Part shown: in pieces, positions 37,884-47,314 of the stretch
Layout of the letters: each line of letters starts with the position of its first letter
Position numbering within the stretch: the stretch's first letter is position 1
Notes under the pieces: model-generated
Database searches by the model: none
What the model saw: the letters and a program-made list of their open reading frames with translations, nothing else
Told to the model about the DNA's origin: nothing
Made by a program: the position numbers and the translations under genes
NCBI RefSeq assembly: GCF_001612765.1
Contig: NZ_BDBB01000015.1
Coordinates: forward strand, 98,758-162,757
Length of the DNA stretch: 64,000 nt
Direction of reading: 5' to 3'
From: Nocardia arthritidis NBRC 100137
Lineage (GTDB): Bacteria; Actinomycetota; Actinomycetes; Mycobacteriales; Mycobacteriaceae

Positions 37884-40322
37884 ATGCCGATGAACCCACC
37901 CGATTCCACCGAGATGCACGTGACCGACCCGGTATCGCTGCGACGCAAGCCCGCCCGCCAGACGACGATCCGCAGCGCCTACCGGCTCCAGCTACGACCG
38001 GACGCACTGACCTTCGCCGAAGCGCGCGCCATCGCGGAATACCTCCAGCAGCTGGGCATTTCGCATCTCTACCTCTCGCCGATCCTGACCGCGACGCACG
38101 GCTCGACGCACGGCTACGACGTCACCGACCCGACCACGGTCTCCGCCGCCCTCGGCGGGCCGACCGGGCTCAAGGCCCTCGCCGACGAGGTGCGCAGCCG
38201 CGGCATGGGACTGATCGTGGACTTGGTGCCCAACCACGTCGGCGTGGCCGATCCGCGACAGAACGCCTGGTGGTGGGACGTCCTGCGGAACGGTCAAGAG
38301 TCCAGGTTCGCGTCGTACTTCGACATCGACTGGAGTCCCGGCAACGGCGCGGGCGGACGGCTGGCGCTGCCGGTGTTGCAGAGCGAGAACGATCCGGCGG
38401 CCTTGACCGTGGACCGCTCCGGCGCCGAACCCATGCTCGCGCTGCACGATCTGCGTTTCCCGATCGCACCGGGCACCGACGGCGACAACGCCCTGCGCAT
38501 CCACGACAAGCAGCACTACCGGCTGGTGAGCTGGAAGGCCGGGCTGTGCACCTACCGGAGGTTCTTCGCGGTCAGCAGCCTGGCCGCGATCCGGCAGGAG
38601 AACCCCGAGGTCTTCGAGGTCACCCACCGGGAACTCGCCGCGTGGTGCGAGCACGACCTGATCGACGGCGTGCGCATCGACCATCCCGACGGTCTGGCCG
38701 ATCCGGCAGGCTATCTGACCCGGTTGCGCAGGCTGATCGGCCCGCACCGGTTGCTGCTGGTGGAGAAGATCCTGGCCAACCGCGAGCCGTTGGACGCGAC
38801 GCTGCCGATCGACGGCACCACCGGCTACGAGGCCCTGGCCGATTTCGGCGGCGTGCTGATCGATCCGCGCGGCGAACACGCGCTCACCGAACTCTCGCGC
38901 CGGGTCGCCGGGCACGGCAGCGACCGGGCCTGGATCGGCGAGACCGAGCACCGGATCAAGCGAGCGGTCGCGGAAACCATCCTGACGCCGGAGATCCGGC
39001 GGCTGGTCGCCGCGATCAAACAGGACGCGAACGCCGAGAGCTTCGACACCATGGCGCTGACCAACGCCACCATCGAGGTGCTGGCGTTCATGCCGGTGTA
39101 CCGGGCCGACTACGCTCCGCTGGCCGGGATGGCGGGCGCGGTGATCGCCGAGGTGGAGAAGCGCAACAGCGAGCTCACCGCGCCGCTGGCGGTCCTGGTC
39201 GCGGCGCTGGCCGCCGACGGTGCCGCAGCGGTGCGCTTCAGCCAGGTCTGCGGCGCGGTGACCGCGAAGGCGGTCGAGGACACCATGTTCTATCAGGCCG
39301 CGCGGCTGGTCTCGTTGCAGGAGGTCGGCGGCAACCCGGCGCGTTTCGGTCACTCGCTCAACGAGTTCCACCTGTCCAACAGCCAGCGCGCGCAGCTGTG
39401 GCCCGCGACCTTGACCACTCTGTCCACGCACGACACCAAACGCGGCGAGGACGTGCGCGCCCGCATCGGCGTCCTGTCCCAGGCCGCGGAGACCTGGGCG
39501 CGCAGCGTCGACTCCTGGCTGGAGACCGCTCCTGCGCCGGACGGCGCGACGGCGCTGTTCCTGCTGCAGAACATGTTCGGCGTGTGGCCCGCGGACGGCA
39601 GGCCCGCCGCCTCGGTGCCCGGCCTGCGCGAACGCCTGCACGCGTTCGCCGAGAAAGCGATCAGGGAGGCGAATACCAAGACCTCCTGGGAGGAGCCGGA
39701 CGCCGAGTTCGAGTCCGCCGTGCACGCGTGGCTGGACGCGGTGATCGACGGGCCGGTGGGCTCCGAGCTCGGCGACCTGGTGCACGAGCTGGCCCCGCAC
39801 GCCTGGTCGGACTCGCTGTCGCAGAAACTGCTGCAACTGTGCGGACCGGGCATTCCGGACGTCTATCAGGGTTGTGAGCTGTGGGAGGACTCCCTCGTCG
39901 ACCCGGACAACCGCAGGCCGGTGGATTTCGCCGCCCGCGCGGGCATGCTCCAGTCGCTCACCGGCACACCGGCGCTGGACACCACCGGCGCGGCGAAGAT
40001 GTGGATCGTCGCCTACGCGCTGTGGTTGCGCCGCGAGCGTCCCGATTGCTTCGTCGGCGGCACCTACCGGCCGCTGTTCGCCACCGGCGACCACGCGGCC
40101 AAGGTGGTGTCCTATGCCCGCGGCCGCACCGGTGAACCGCCCGAGGTCATCGTCGCCGCCACCCGGCACAGCGTGAGCCTGGCCGAGACCGGGTGGGGCG
40201 ATACGTTCCTCGACCTGCCCGCGGGCAGCTGGACCGACCGGTTGACCGGCCACACCTTCCAGGGCCGGGCCAGGCTGGAGAAGATGTTCGGCAGGCTGCC
40301 CGTGGCGCTACTGGTGCGCTGA
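37884..40322 (+). CDS. treY: Maltooligosyl trehalose synthase TreY
   Basis: TreY (812 aa) turns the reducing-end maltose unit of a maltodextrin into an alpha,alpha-1,1 linkage. GH13 motifs are 'VDLVPNHVG', nucleophile Asp in GVRIDHPDGL, acid/base Glu in LLVEKIL and 'STHDTKRGEDVRAR', plus the typical 'YQGCELWEDSLVDPDNRRPVD' near the end. Starts at 37884, 37890 and 37914 are all possible. Its last 15 bp overlap the facing DUF2235 gene. Confidence 0.95.
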   Translation: MPMNPPDSTEMHVTDPVSLRRKPARQTTIRSAYRLQLRPDALTFAEARAIAEYLQQLGISHLYLSPILTATHGSTHGYDVTDPTTVSAALGGPTGLKALADEVRSRGMGLIVDLVPNHVGVADPRQNAWWWDVLRNGQESRFASYFDIDWSPGNGAGGRLALPVLQSENDPAALTVDRSGAEPMLALHDLRFPIAPGTDGDNALRIHDKQHYRLVSWKAGLCTYRRFFAVSSLAAIRQENPEVFEVTHRELAAWCEHDLIDGVRIDHPDGLADPAGYLTRLRRLIGPHRLLLVEKILANREPLDATLPIDGTTGYEALADFGGVLIDPRGEHALTELSRRVAGHGSDRAWIGETEHRIKRAVAETILTPEIRRLVAAIKQDANAESFDTMALTNATIEVLAFMPVYRADYAPLAGMAGAVIAEVEKRNSELTAPLAVLVAALAADGAAAVRFSQVCGAVTAKAVEDTMFYQAARLVSLQEVGGNPARFGHSLNEFHLSNSQRAQLWPATLTTLSTHDTKRGEDVRARIGVLSQAAETWARSVDSWLETAPAPDGATALFLLQNMFGVWPADGRPAASVPGLRERLHAFAEKAIREANTKTSWEEPDAEFESAVHAWLDAVIDGPVGSELGDLVHELAPHAWSDSLSQKLLQLCGPGIPDVYQGCELWEDSLVDPDNRRPVDFAARAGMLQSLTGTPALDTTGAAKMWIVAYALWLRRERPDCFVGGTYRPLFATGDHAAKVVSYARGRTGEPPEVIVAATRHSVSLAETGWGDTFLDLPAGSWTDRLTGHTFQGRARLEKMFGRLPVALLVR

Positions 40323-41519
40323 GAGCTCGAGCGGGGGCGCGTCGGGCACCGCGGGAACCCGCTCGAGTTCCTTCGCGAATACGCCGCGCACCTGCTCGAA
40401 GGTCTTCTCCGGGATCACGCCGCCCAACTCTTCGCGCCAGCGCCGTAGATTCGCGGGATGATAGTCCAGCGCGTCCCGCGTGCTGACCGACAGCCGGACG
40501 CCTGAATCGGTGGGCGTGGCGATCCGCCGCCAGGAATCCCAGTGGAAGCGGCGGCTGCGCGGATTGCGCAGGGTGCGCACCACATTCAGAACGCGGTAGC
40601 CGATGCTCAGCGAATCGTGCAGCCGCATGTGATCACCCTTGGTGGTGTCGCAGCGCTTGGACAGCGCGTCCAGCCGATCCCGGTCGAAGGCCAGCCCGAC
40701 CGACTCCGCCTCCCGGACCATCCATTGCAACGTCGCGTCGGACAGGCCGCATTCGGCGTAGCCGCCGCCGATATCGGTGTGCACGCCGGGAAACCACACC
40801 TGCTTGACCCGCTCGAAACCGCGCCGGTACTTCACGGTCGGTTCGACCGGTACCTCCCACACGGACGGTTCGAAGTTGCGCCGCCGTTCGTCGATGGCCA
40901 GCGCCTGGCGGGCGCAGTGCACATGGCGGGAGAGCTTGACGTCGTGGAAGCGGTGCCGCAGCGAGGTGACGCCGGGGACGCCCAGCGCGCCGACGGTGTC
41001 GAACACGCCGAGGAAGTCGATCTTCGCTCTCCTGCAGTTCTTCCGGCGGAACTCCTGCCATTCCTCCGGCTCGGCCGGATCCGGGTCCTCGGGCGTCGGC
41101 GCGGGCGGGCGCTGCCGATAGATGCGCAAGGCGTCCGGGTACTTGCCCGCGATCATCGCTTCCGGGGTCATGATCCCGATCCTGCTGATCAGGCCGGCCA
41201 GGCTGCGCGCGGTGAAGGCGCCGCGACTGAAGCCGAAGATGTAGATCTCGTCGCCCTTTTCCCAGTTCAGGGCGAGATGCCAGTAAGCGGACGACAGGTT
41301 CGCCTCGAGGCCGAGTCCGAAGGCGCCGCCCAGCAGGCGATCGCTGAGGAAGCCGCGGGCGCCCGGGCCGGAGACGTAGGTGACCCACTGCTGGATCGTC
41401 TCCCCCGCCGGGCCCGGCGCGTCGAACCGGATCGTCTGCGCGATCTTGACGATGTTCGACACCGTGCTGCTCGACTCGGCCTTCCAAGTGCCGTCGCAAC
41501 ATACAACGAGACGTTTCAT
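40308..41519 (-). CDS. DUF2235-domain alpha/beta hydrolase
   Basis: A 403-aa protein of the DUF2235 family, related to Tle1 phospholipases of type VI secretion but also common as stand-alone actinobacterial proteins. It begins MKRLVVCCDGTWK, has the nucleophile elbow GFSRGA (Ser98), and 'FPGVHTDIGGGYAE' carrying the catalytic His/Asp region. No signal peptide, no secretion partner and no immunity-type neighbour are seen. Substrate unknown; lipid hydrolysis is plausible. Confidence 0.85.
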   Translation of the reverse strand: MKRLVVCCDGTWKAESSSTVSNIVKIAQTIRFDAPGPAGETIQQWVTYVSGPGARGFLSDRLLGGAFGLGLEANLSSAYWHLALNWEKGDEIYIFGFSRGAFTARSLAGLISRIGIMTPEAMIAGKYPDALRIYRQRPPAPTPEDPDPAEPEEWQEFRRKNCRRAKIDFLGVFDTVGALGVPGVTSLRHRFHDVKLSRHVHCARQALAIDERRRNFEPSVWEVPVEPTVKYRRGFERVKQVWFPGVHTDIGGGYAECGLSDATLQWMVREAESVGLAFDRDRLDALSKRCDTTKGDHMRLHDSLSIGYRVLNVVRTLRNPRSRRFHWDSWRRIATPTDSGVRLSVSTRDALDYHPANLRRWREELGGVIPEKTFEQVRGVFAKELERVPAVPDAPPLELSAHQ

Positions 41520-41612
41520 GCGCTGATCCTCCCGCCGGCGTCCCACCGAAACCCGCGTATTCCACTACTCGAATTCATCGCGTGAGACGGGAAAGCGTTA
41601 ATGCGGGGGAAG

Positions 41613-41846
41613 CTACGGCATGTCGCCGGGCCGCTCGCCCAGACCCGCGAGCGCCAGGCCGATCAGCCACCGCGCCGCCGCGAGCGCCGCCGCCGCCAGC
41701 ACCGCGATCTGCGGCGAGCCCGTGATCAGGACCAGGACCAGGCAGGTCGCCAGCCCGACGACGAGTGCGTCGAGCTTGTAGGCCGGCCACGCGCTACCGG
41801 CGATGTCGATCGTGGTGCCGCGCGCCGAAGAGTGAACGACCGCCAT
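41613..41846 (-). CDS. Small membrane protein, two helices
   Basis: A 77-aa protein with two hydrophobic segments (about 26-43 and 45-68) and a basic C-terminal end. GAGGAG lies directly against the ATG at 41846, closer than usual, so the real start could be the nearby GTC/GTG region. It diverges from the F420-type oxidoreductase gene. I do not recognise a family. Confidence 0.6.
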   Translation of the reverse strand: MAVVHSSARGTTIDIAGSAWPAYKLDALVVGLATCLVLVLITGSPQIAVLAAAALAAARWLIGLALAGLGERPGDMP

Positions 41847-41933
41847 CTCCTCAGGGTAGTCGGAATCAGAAGTTCGGGCCAGCGAACTTTTGTCGCGGGG
41901 AACACACCGATTCGCCGCGGCGTTGCGGCAGAC

Positions 41934-42368
41934 ATGCCACTGACAGGTGAATACGAACCGAGCACATCCGACTGGGCCCGCGAGCAAGCCGAGAAGTACG
42001 AGAACTCCGGCGGCACCGAGGGCGCGACCTTGCAGGGCAAGCCCATCATCCTGCTCACCACCAAGGGCGCGAAGAGCGGCAAGCTGCGCAAGACTCCGCT
42101 GATGCGAGTCGAGCACAACGGCGAGTACGCGGTGGTCGCCTCCTTGGGCGGCGCGCCGAAGCACCCTGTCTGGTACTACAACATCAAGGCCGAACCGCAC
42201 GTTGAGTTGCGCGACGGCACGGTCAACAAGGACTACACCGCGCGCGAGGTCTTCGGCGAGGAGAAGGCACAGTGGTGGGAGCGCGCTGTCGAGGTGTGGC
42301 CGGACTATGCGAACTACCAGACCAAGACCGACCGCCAGATCCCCGTCTTCGTCCTCACACCCAGGTAG
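41934..42368 (+). CDS. Deazaflavin (F420)-dependent nitroreductase/quinone reductase family protein
   Basis: A 144-aa protein of the Ddn family. The pattern '[45 protein letters not shown]' (short pieces [13 protein letters not shown] and HPVWYYN are diagnostic) matches Ddn-type F420H2-dependent reductases, which reduce quinones and, in mycobacteria, activate nitroimidazoles. The ending '[10 protein letters not shown]' is also typical. ATG at 41934 was chosen by comparison with the family length. Confidence 0.88.
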   Translation: MPLTGEYEPSTSDWAREQAEKYENSGGTEGATLQGKPIILLTTKGAKSGKLRKTPLMRVEHNGEYAVVASLGGAPKHPVWYYNIKAEPHVELRDGTVNKDYTAREVFGEEKAQWWERAVEVWPDYANYQTKTDRQIPVFVLTPR

Positions 42369-42397
42369 TTCCTACGCAGGTAGCCCAGCGTGTCATT

Positions 42398-42432
42398 GCC
42401 ACCCGCCGCAGCTCACCGCTGCCGCGGGTGGC
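42398..42432 (+). promoter_or_regulatory. Leader hairpin covering the ilvA ribosome-binding site
   Basis: GCCACCCGC (42398-42406) pairs perfectly with GCGGGTGGC (42424-42432) across 17 nt. The 3' arm contains GGGTGG, the only Shine-Dalgarno candidate, and ends 3 nt before the ilvA ATG. If it forms, it would hide the initiation site. It could be a translational switch or simply a stable structure in GC-rich DNA. Confidence 0.45.
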
Positions 42433-42435
42433 ACC

Positions 42436-43800
42436 ATGATTCGGGTGTCCGATCCGCTTGCTGTCCTCGACGCACTGTCCGCTTCTCGCCCCGCGCTCAC
42501 CGCGGACGAGATCGATGCTGCCGCCAAGCGAATTGCCGACGTCATCGATCCGACGCCGCTCCAGCACAGCGAGCGGCTGTCCAAGCTCACCGGGGCGAAC
42601 GTCTATCTGAAACGCGAAGACCTCAGCGCGGTTCGCTCCTACAAGCTGCGCGGCGCCTACAACCTGGTGATCCAGCTGACCGAGGCCGAACGCGCCGCGG
42701 GCGTGGTCGCGGCCAGCGCGGGCAACCATGCCCAAGGCGTGGCGTTCGCCTGTCAGACGATGGGGATCAAGGGCCGCATCTACGTCCCGACCACGACACC
42801 GAAGCAGAAGCGCGATCGCATCCGGGTACACGGCGGCGAGTTCGTCGAGCTGATCGCGGTCGGCGAGACCTACGACGCCGCCGCCACGGCCGCCGCCGCC
42901 GACGTGGAGCGCACCGGCGCGACCATGGTGCCGCCGTTCGACGACGCGCGCACCGCCGCCGGTCAGGGCACCATCGCCGCGGAGATCCTGGGGCAATTGG
43001 ACGGTACGCCGGACCTGGTGATCGTGCCGGTGGGCGGCGGCGGCTGCCTGGCCGGTATCGGCACCTACCTGCGGGCGCGTTCCCCGCGCACCGCCATCCT
43101 GGGCGTAGAGCCCGCGGGCGCCGCGTCGATGACGGCGGCCCTGGTGGCGGGCGGTCCGGTCACGCTGCCGGAGATCGACCCCTTCGTGGACGGCGCAGCG
43201 GTGCGCCGGGTCGGCGCCGTGCCGTACGCCGCGGTGGCCGGATTCGGCGGGCGAGTGGTCTCGCACGCCTCGCTGCCGCTGCTGACCGTCACCGAGTCGC
43301 CCAGGGGCGCGGGCGCTTTCCAGATGATGCAGGTCGACGAGGGCGCGATCTGCACGACCATGCTCGACCTGTACCAGAACGAGGGCATCATCGCCGAGCC
43401 CGCGGGCGCGCTCACCACGACGGCGCTGGCGGAGATCAGCGTGGAGCCCGGCTCCACGGTGGTGTGCCTGGTGTCCGGCGGCAACAACGATGTGTCCCGC
43501 TACGGCGAGATCATCGAACGCTCGCTCGTGCACAGCGGCCTCAAGCACTACTTCCTGGTGGATTTCCCGCAGGAACCCGGCGCGCTGCGCCGTTTCCTCA
43601 ACGAGGTACTCGGCCCCGAGGACGACATCACCCTGTTCGAGTACGTCAAGCGCAACAACCGGGAGACGGGCGCGGCGCTGGTCGGCATCGAACTCGGCGC
43701 GCCGAACGGGCTGGGGCCGCTGCTGGAGCGGATGCGCCATTCCCCGATCCAGTGCGAGCGCCTCGAGCCCGATTCTCCGGCCTATCGCTATCTGACCTGA
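42436..43800 (+). CDS. ilvA: Threonine dehydratase (biosynthetic) IlvA
   Basis: IlvA (454 aa) deaminates threonine to 2-oxobutyrate, the first step to isoleucine. The PLP lysine is in SAVRSYKLRGAYN, the phosphate loop is PVGGGGCLAGIG, and the asparagine loop is ASAGNHAQG. A single C-terminal ACT-like domain (about 365-454, 'HYFLVDFPQEPGALRRFLNEVLG') would bind isoleucine for feedback control. Many enterobacterial enzymes have two such domains; one is the shorter actinobacterial form. Confidence 0.95.
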   Translation: MIRVSDPLAVLDALSASRPALTADEIDAAAKRIADVIDPTPLQHSERLSKLTGANVYLKREDLSAVRSYKLRGAYNLVIQLTEAERAAGVVAASAGNHAQGVAFACQTMGIKGRIYVPTTTPKQKRDRIRVHGGEFVELIAVGETYDAAATAAAADVERTGATMVPPFDDARTAAGQGTIAAEILGQLDGTPDLVIVPVGGGGCLAGIGTYLRARSPRTAILGVEPAGAASMTAALVAGGPVTLPEIDPFVDGAAVRRVGAVPYAAVAGFGGRVVSHASLPLLTVTESPRGAGAFQMMQVDEGAICTTMLDLYQNEGIIAEPAGALTTTALAEISVEPGSTVVCLVSGGNNDVSRYGEIIERSLVHSGLKHYFLVDFPQEPGALRRFLNEVLGPEDDITLFEYVKRNNRETGAALVGIELGAPNGLGPLLERMRHSPIQCERLEPDSPAYRYLT

Positions 43801-43896
43801 GCGAATTGTCCAGCGGTTCGAGCCGACCCGAGCGGGATGTCCGGCGGGTCGCCCCGGCCTGAGCCCCATCCTCGGCGGGTCGACCCACCTCAGCCG

Positions 43897-43912
43897 GACC
43901 CGCCGCCGGGTC
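43897..43912. terminator. Hairpin between ilvA and the beta-lactamase-fold gene
   Basis: GACCCG and CGGGTC form a 6-bp stem with a 4-nt loop at the end of the 110-bp gap between convergent genes. Its right arm reaches the stop codon of the minus-strand gene. A shared terminator role is plausible but weakly supported. Confidence 0.35.
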
Positions 43913-45161
43913 AGGCCGCCTTGGGCGTTTGCGCCGCCGGTATCCGGCGGCGGGAAGCGCGCAGGCAGTTCATCATGAGCGGCAACAGCCAGAACGCCGC
44001 CGTCTGGTCGTAGCCGATCTGCGCGGCGGACAACCGGTTGTGCACGAAGCCGACCGACAGGCCCAGTCGGGGTTCGGCCCAGCCGAAGGAACCGCCGAGC
44101 CCGATGTGCCCGAACCCGGCGTGGGCACCCGGCGCCGGCAGCGAGTGGTAGCCCAGCCGCCACATCATCGGCAGGTAGAACAGCGCGCGGTCGGGCTGAT
44201 AGGTCTCCACGCGGCGCAGCGCCTTCATAGTGCGGCGGCCGAGATACCTGCTGCCCGCCACAGTGCCGTCGCCCGCGAGCGCGCCGTACATCGTGGCCAG
44301 CGCGGGCGCGGTGCACACACCGTTGCCCGCGCCGAGTTCGGTCTCCAGGATCGGCGGGCTGGCGCCCTCGAGAATAGCTTCCAGACCGGGCAGGAACAGG
44401 CAGCGGGTGGCCGCGCCGAGCGCGCCGGGAATCCGGTGGCTACGGCCGAGAACCGCGGCCCCCAGCGGCCTTCCGAGCATGCTCAGCTGGGTGCCCGCCA
44501 GCGGCGCGTAGGTGATCGCCGCACCGGCCGGTGGCTTGCCCAGATGCAGACCGTCGATGCCGAGCGGCTCGGCGACCTCGGTTTGGAACAGTTCGGCCAG
44601 GCTCGTGCCGGTGATGGCGCGGGTCAGGCCGCCGACCAGCCAGCCGAAGGTGAGCGCGTGGTAGGTGGGCACGCCGAGTAGGCGGTCGGGCTTCGCCGCG
44701 GCCAGGCGCTGCTCCATCAGCTCGTGATCCAGCACGTCGGCCAGTCCGCCGGTGGCGAGCGGGGCCAGCGCGGACAGTCCCGCCCGGTGGGTGAGCAGCT
44801 GGCGGACGGTGATCTTGCGCTTGCCGTTGGCGCCGAATTCCGGCCAGTACTGCGCGACGGGCGCGGAGTAGTCGAGCAACCCGCGGTCGGCGAGACGATG
44901 CACGACGGTGGCGGCGATCCCCTTGGTGGCCGAGAAGATGATCGTGCCGGTGTCTCTGGTCCACGGAGCGTCACCCGCGGAACCGACCCAGATGTCGACC
45001 AGCGGCTCTCCGTGCCGGTGCAGCGTGAACGCCGCGCCCGCACCCCGGCGAGTGCCGAATGCCCGTGCGAAAGCACGCACGAACGGTGCGAATTCGGCGG
45101 CTGCGCTGCCACCCATCCCCGGGGGAAGAACCGCGAGGTCCCCGGAAGCGACGTTGCTCAT
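43911..45161 (-). CDS. Beta-lactamase-fold serine hydrolase (class C/EstB type)
   Basis: A 416-aa protein with the S-x-x-K motif SATK (Ser77, Lys80) and a tyrosine motif at Tyr167 (PTYHALTFGW). In place of a KTG triad there is a late 'GFGHIGLGGSFGWAEP' region, as in EstB-like esterases and beta-lactamase-related proteins. No signal peptide is visible, so it is probably an intracellular esterase or a carboxylesterase-like enzyme and not a secreted beta-lactamase. GGAGAG precedes the ATG. Confidence 0.85.
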   Translation of the reverse strand: MSNVASGDLAVLPPGMGGSAAAEFAPFVRAFARAFGTRRGAGAAFTLHRHGEPLVDIWVGSAGDAPWTRDTGTIIFSATKGIAATVVHRLADRGLLDYSAPVAQYWPEFGANGKRKITVRQLLTHRAGLSALAPLATGGLADVLDHELMEQRLAAAKPDRLLGVPTYHALTFGWLVGGLTRAITGTSLAELFQTEVAEPLGIDGLHLGKPPAGAAITYAPLAGTQLSMLGRPLGAAVLGRSHRIPGALGAATRCLFLPGLEAILEGASPPILETELGAGNGVCTAPALATMYGALAGDGTVAGSRYLGRRTMKALRRVETYQPDRALFYLPMMWRLGYHSLPAPGAHAGFGHIGLGGSFGWAEPRLGLSVGFVHNRLSAAQIGYDQTAAFWLLPLMMNCLRASRRRIPAAQTPKAA

Positions 45162-45271
45162 CTCTCCACGGTAATGGCATGGGACGATTCCGGCAAAGCT
45201 CCTGTCTCGGACAGTTGCCCGGCCGTTATCCCGAAACTGCCCGAAAGGCGGCCCGGAGCTGGGGTTCCACG

Positions 45272-47014
45272 CTATCGGCGCGGGCCGGGCAGCGCGGTTT
45301 CCAGCAGGGTGAACGAGTGGCCGGGAACGGTTGTGGCGGAAGGGCCGATCGTCGGGGATTCCCAGGACAGCAGCGGGATGCCAGCGATCGGGATCGCGAC
45401 CTGGTCCTCGCCGAGGTTGCACACCAGGGCCAGCGTGCCCCGGCGCACGACGATCCACCGCGCGGCCTCGTCGTAATCCACCGAAACGTGGGTCAGCCAG
45501 GGATCGCTGAGCTCCGGCCGGTCGCGGCGCAGGGCGAGCAGGGCGCGATAGCAGGACAGCAGCCGGGCGTGCTCCGGCTCGTCCGCCTCGGTCCAGTCGA
45601 GTTTGGAGCGCAGGAACGTCTTCACGTCCTGCGGGTCGGGCACCTCGCCCGCGGGCCAGCCGTGGGCGGCGAACTCCTTCTTGCGCCCGGATGCGGTGGC
45701 GGCGGCGATTTCTGGGTCGGTGTGCGAGGTGAAGAACTGGAACGGTGTGCGCGCCCCCCACTCCTCCCCCATGAACAGCATCGGCGTGAACGGGCCGCAC
45801 AGGACGAGGGCGGCTTTGATCGCGAGCTGGCCGTCGGTCAGGTAGGCGCTGGGGCGGTCACCGAGCGCCCGGTTGCCGATCTGATCGTGGTCGCAGGTGT
45901 AGGCCAGCAGGGCGCTGCCCGGGATCAGGCCGCGATCGATCGGCCTGCCGTGGGTGCGGCCCCGGAAGCTGGAATACGTTGCGGCGTGGAAGAACCCGTG
46001 CTTCAGGGTGCGGGCCAGGCAGCGCAGCGAGCCGAAGTCGGCGTAATAGCCCTGCCGCTCACCGGAGACGGCGGTGTGCACGGCGTGGTGCAGGTCGTCG
46101 TTCCACTGCGCGGTCAGTCCGTAGCCGCCGGCCGCACGCGGGGTGATCAGCTTCGGGTCGTTGAGATCGCTCTCCGCGATCAGCGTCAGCGGCCTGCGCA
46201 CGTGGGTGGCCAGCCGCTCGACGGCGACCGACAGCTCGGCCAGCAGGTGGGTGGCCGTGCGGTCGACCAGGGCGTGCACCGCGTCCAGGCGCAGCGCGTC
46301 GATATGGAAATCGCGCAACCAGCGCACCGCGTTGTCGAGGATGTATCCGCGCACATGGTCGGACTGCGGGCCGTCGAGGTTGAGACTCCGCCCCCAGGTG
46401 TTGTGGCCCTCGGTCAGGTAGGGCGCGAAGCGCGGCAGGTAGTTGCCGGACGGGCCGAGATGGTTGTAGACGACGTCCAGGCAGACCGCCAGCCCGCGGA
46501 CATGGCAGGCGTTCACGAAGCGCTGGAGGCCGTCGGGCCCGCCGTAGCTCTCCTGCACCGCGTACCAGAGCACGCCGTCGTAGCCCCAGTTGTGCGTGCC
46601 GTCGAAGGCGTTCACCGGCATCACTGCGACCACGGTGACGCCCAGTCCGACGAGATGGTCCAGCCTTTCGATCGCGGCGTCGAAGGTGCCTTCGGGGGTG
46701 AACGTTCCGATGTGCAGTTCGTAGTAGACCGCACCGGCGTGCGGCCGCCCGGTCCAGCCCGCGTCGGTCCACCCCGTCGGATCGACGGTGTGCAGCGCCG
46801 AGCGGGCGTGCACCCCGTCGGGCTGGCGCGGCGAGCGGGGATCGGGCAGCACGGTCGGGTCGTCATCGAGCAGGAAGCCGTACCTCGCTCCGCTCGCGGC
46901 CGGAACATCGGTGCGCCACCACCCGTCCGGCGACCGAGTCATCGAGTGGACGACACCCTCCAGATCCAGTCGCACCGCCTCCGGCCGCGGCGCCCACACC
47001 TCGAACACAGTCAC
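45272..47014 (-). CDS. treZ: Malto-oligosyltrehalose trehalohydrolase TreZ
   Basis: TreZ (580 aa) releases trehalose from the product of TreY. It has an N-terminal E-set domain ('TVFEVWAPRPEAVRL') and a GH13 barrel with 'CLDVVYNHLGP', nucleophile Asp in IDALRLDAVHAL, Glu in LIAESDLNDP and Asp in CDHDQIGNRALG. The GTG at 47014 gives the standard start. It lies about 5 kb from treY on the opposite strand, so the treXYZ genes are split into two units. Confidence 0.95.
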   Translation of the reverse strand: MTVFEVWAPRPEAVRLDLEGVVHSMTRSPDGWWRTDVPAASGARYGFLLDDDPTVLPDPRSPRQPDGVHARSALHTVDPTGWTDAGWTGRPHAGAVYYELHIGTFTPEGTFDAAIERLDHLVGLGVTVVAVMPVNAFDGTHNWGYDGVLWYAVQESYGGPDGLQRFVNACHVRGLAVCLDVVYNHLGPSGNYLPRFAPYLTEGHNTWGRSLNLDGPQSDHVRGYILDNAVRWLRDFHIDALRLDAVHALVDRTATHLLAELSVAVERLATHVRRPLTLIAESDLNDPKLITPRAAGGYGLTAQWNDDLHHAVHTAVSGERQGYYADFGSLRCLARTLKHGFFHAATYSSFRGRTHGRPIDRGLIPGSALLAYTCDHDQIGNRALGDRPSAYLTDGQLAIKAALVLCGPFTPMLFMGEEWGARTPFQFFTSHTDPEIAAATASGRKKEFAAHGWPAGEVPDPQDVKTFLRSKLDWTEADEPEHARLLSCYRALLALRRDRPELSDPWLTHVSVDYDEAARWIVVRRGTLALVCNLGEDQVAIPIAGIPLLSWESPTIGPSATTVPGHSFTLLETALPGPRR

Positions 47015-47314
47015 CGCGCCAGCATCGCACGGGCACGCCCGGCCCGCCGGACACGGATACCGGCCTCGGCGCAGCGGCGTGCGCGGCCACCGGATACGGA
47101 GGCCCACCCCGATCACAGCGACGTGCGGAGCCGCCGGACACAGACCCCGACCCCACGCCACAGCCGCTTGTGCGGTTCCGGCCGCCCGGCCAACCGGCTG
47201 AAGTCGCTTCACGTGGTCCGCGCAACCACGGTGACCGAGCCGGGCGCGGACACCCGCCGGGTTGTGGCCGTAGGACCCCTGGCCCGGACGGGCGATGCCT
47301 GCAAGAGTGTAGGC
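47015..47314. other. Divergent intergenic region, treZ/methyltransferase
   Basis: A 300-bp gap with no supported gene. It contains short direct repeats of CCGCCGGACAC and is otherwise featureless. Promoters for both neighbours must lie here, but I could not place them. Confidence 0.4.

Noticed and set aside
37992..40253. Very long antisense frame across treY
   Set aside because: A typical GC-rich shadow: low-complexity composition, and the sense strand encodes a complete GH13 enzyme.
42369..42435. GGTGGCACC near ilvA, resembling a T-box core
   Set aside because: The leader is only 67 nt, with no room for a specifier stem, and the sequence is one arm of a simple hairpin.
47015..47314. Short CCGCCGGACAC direct repeats
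   Set aside because: Only two imperfectly spaced copies in GC-rich sequence; chance is likely.
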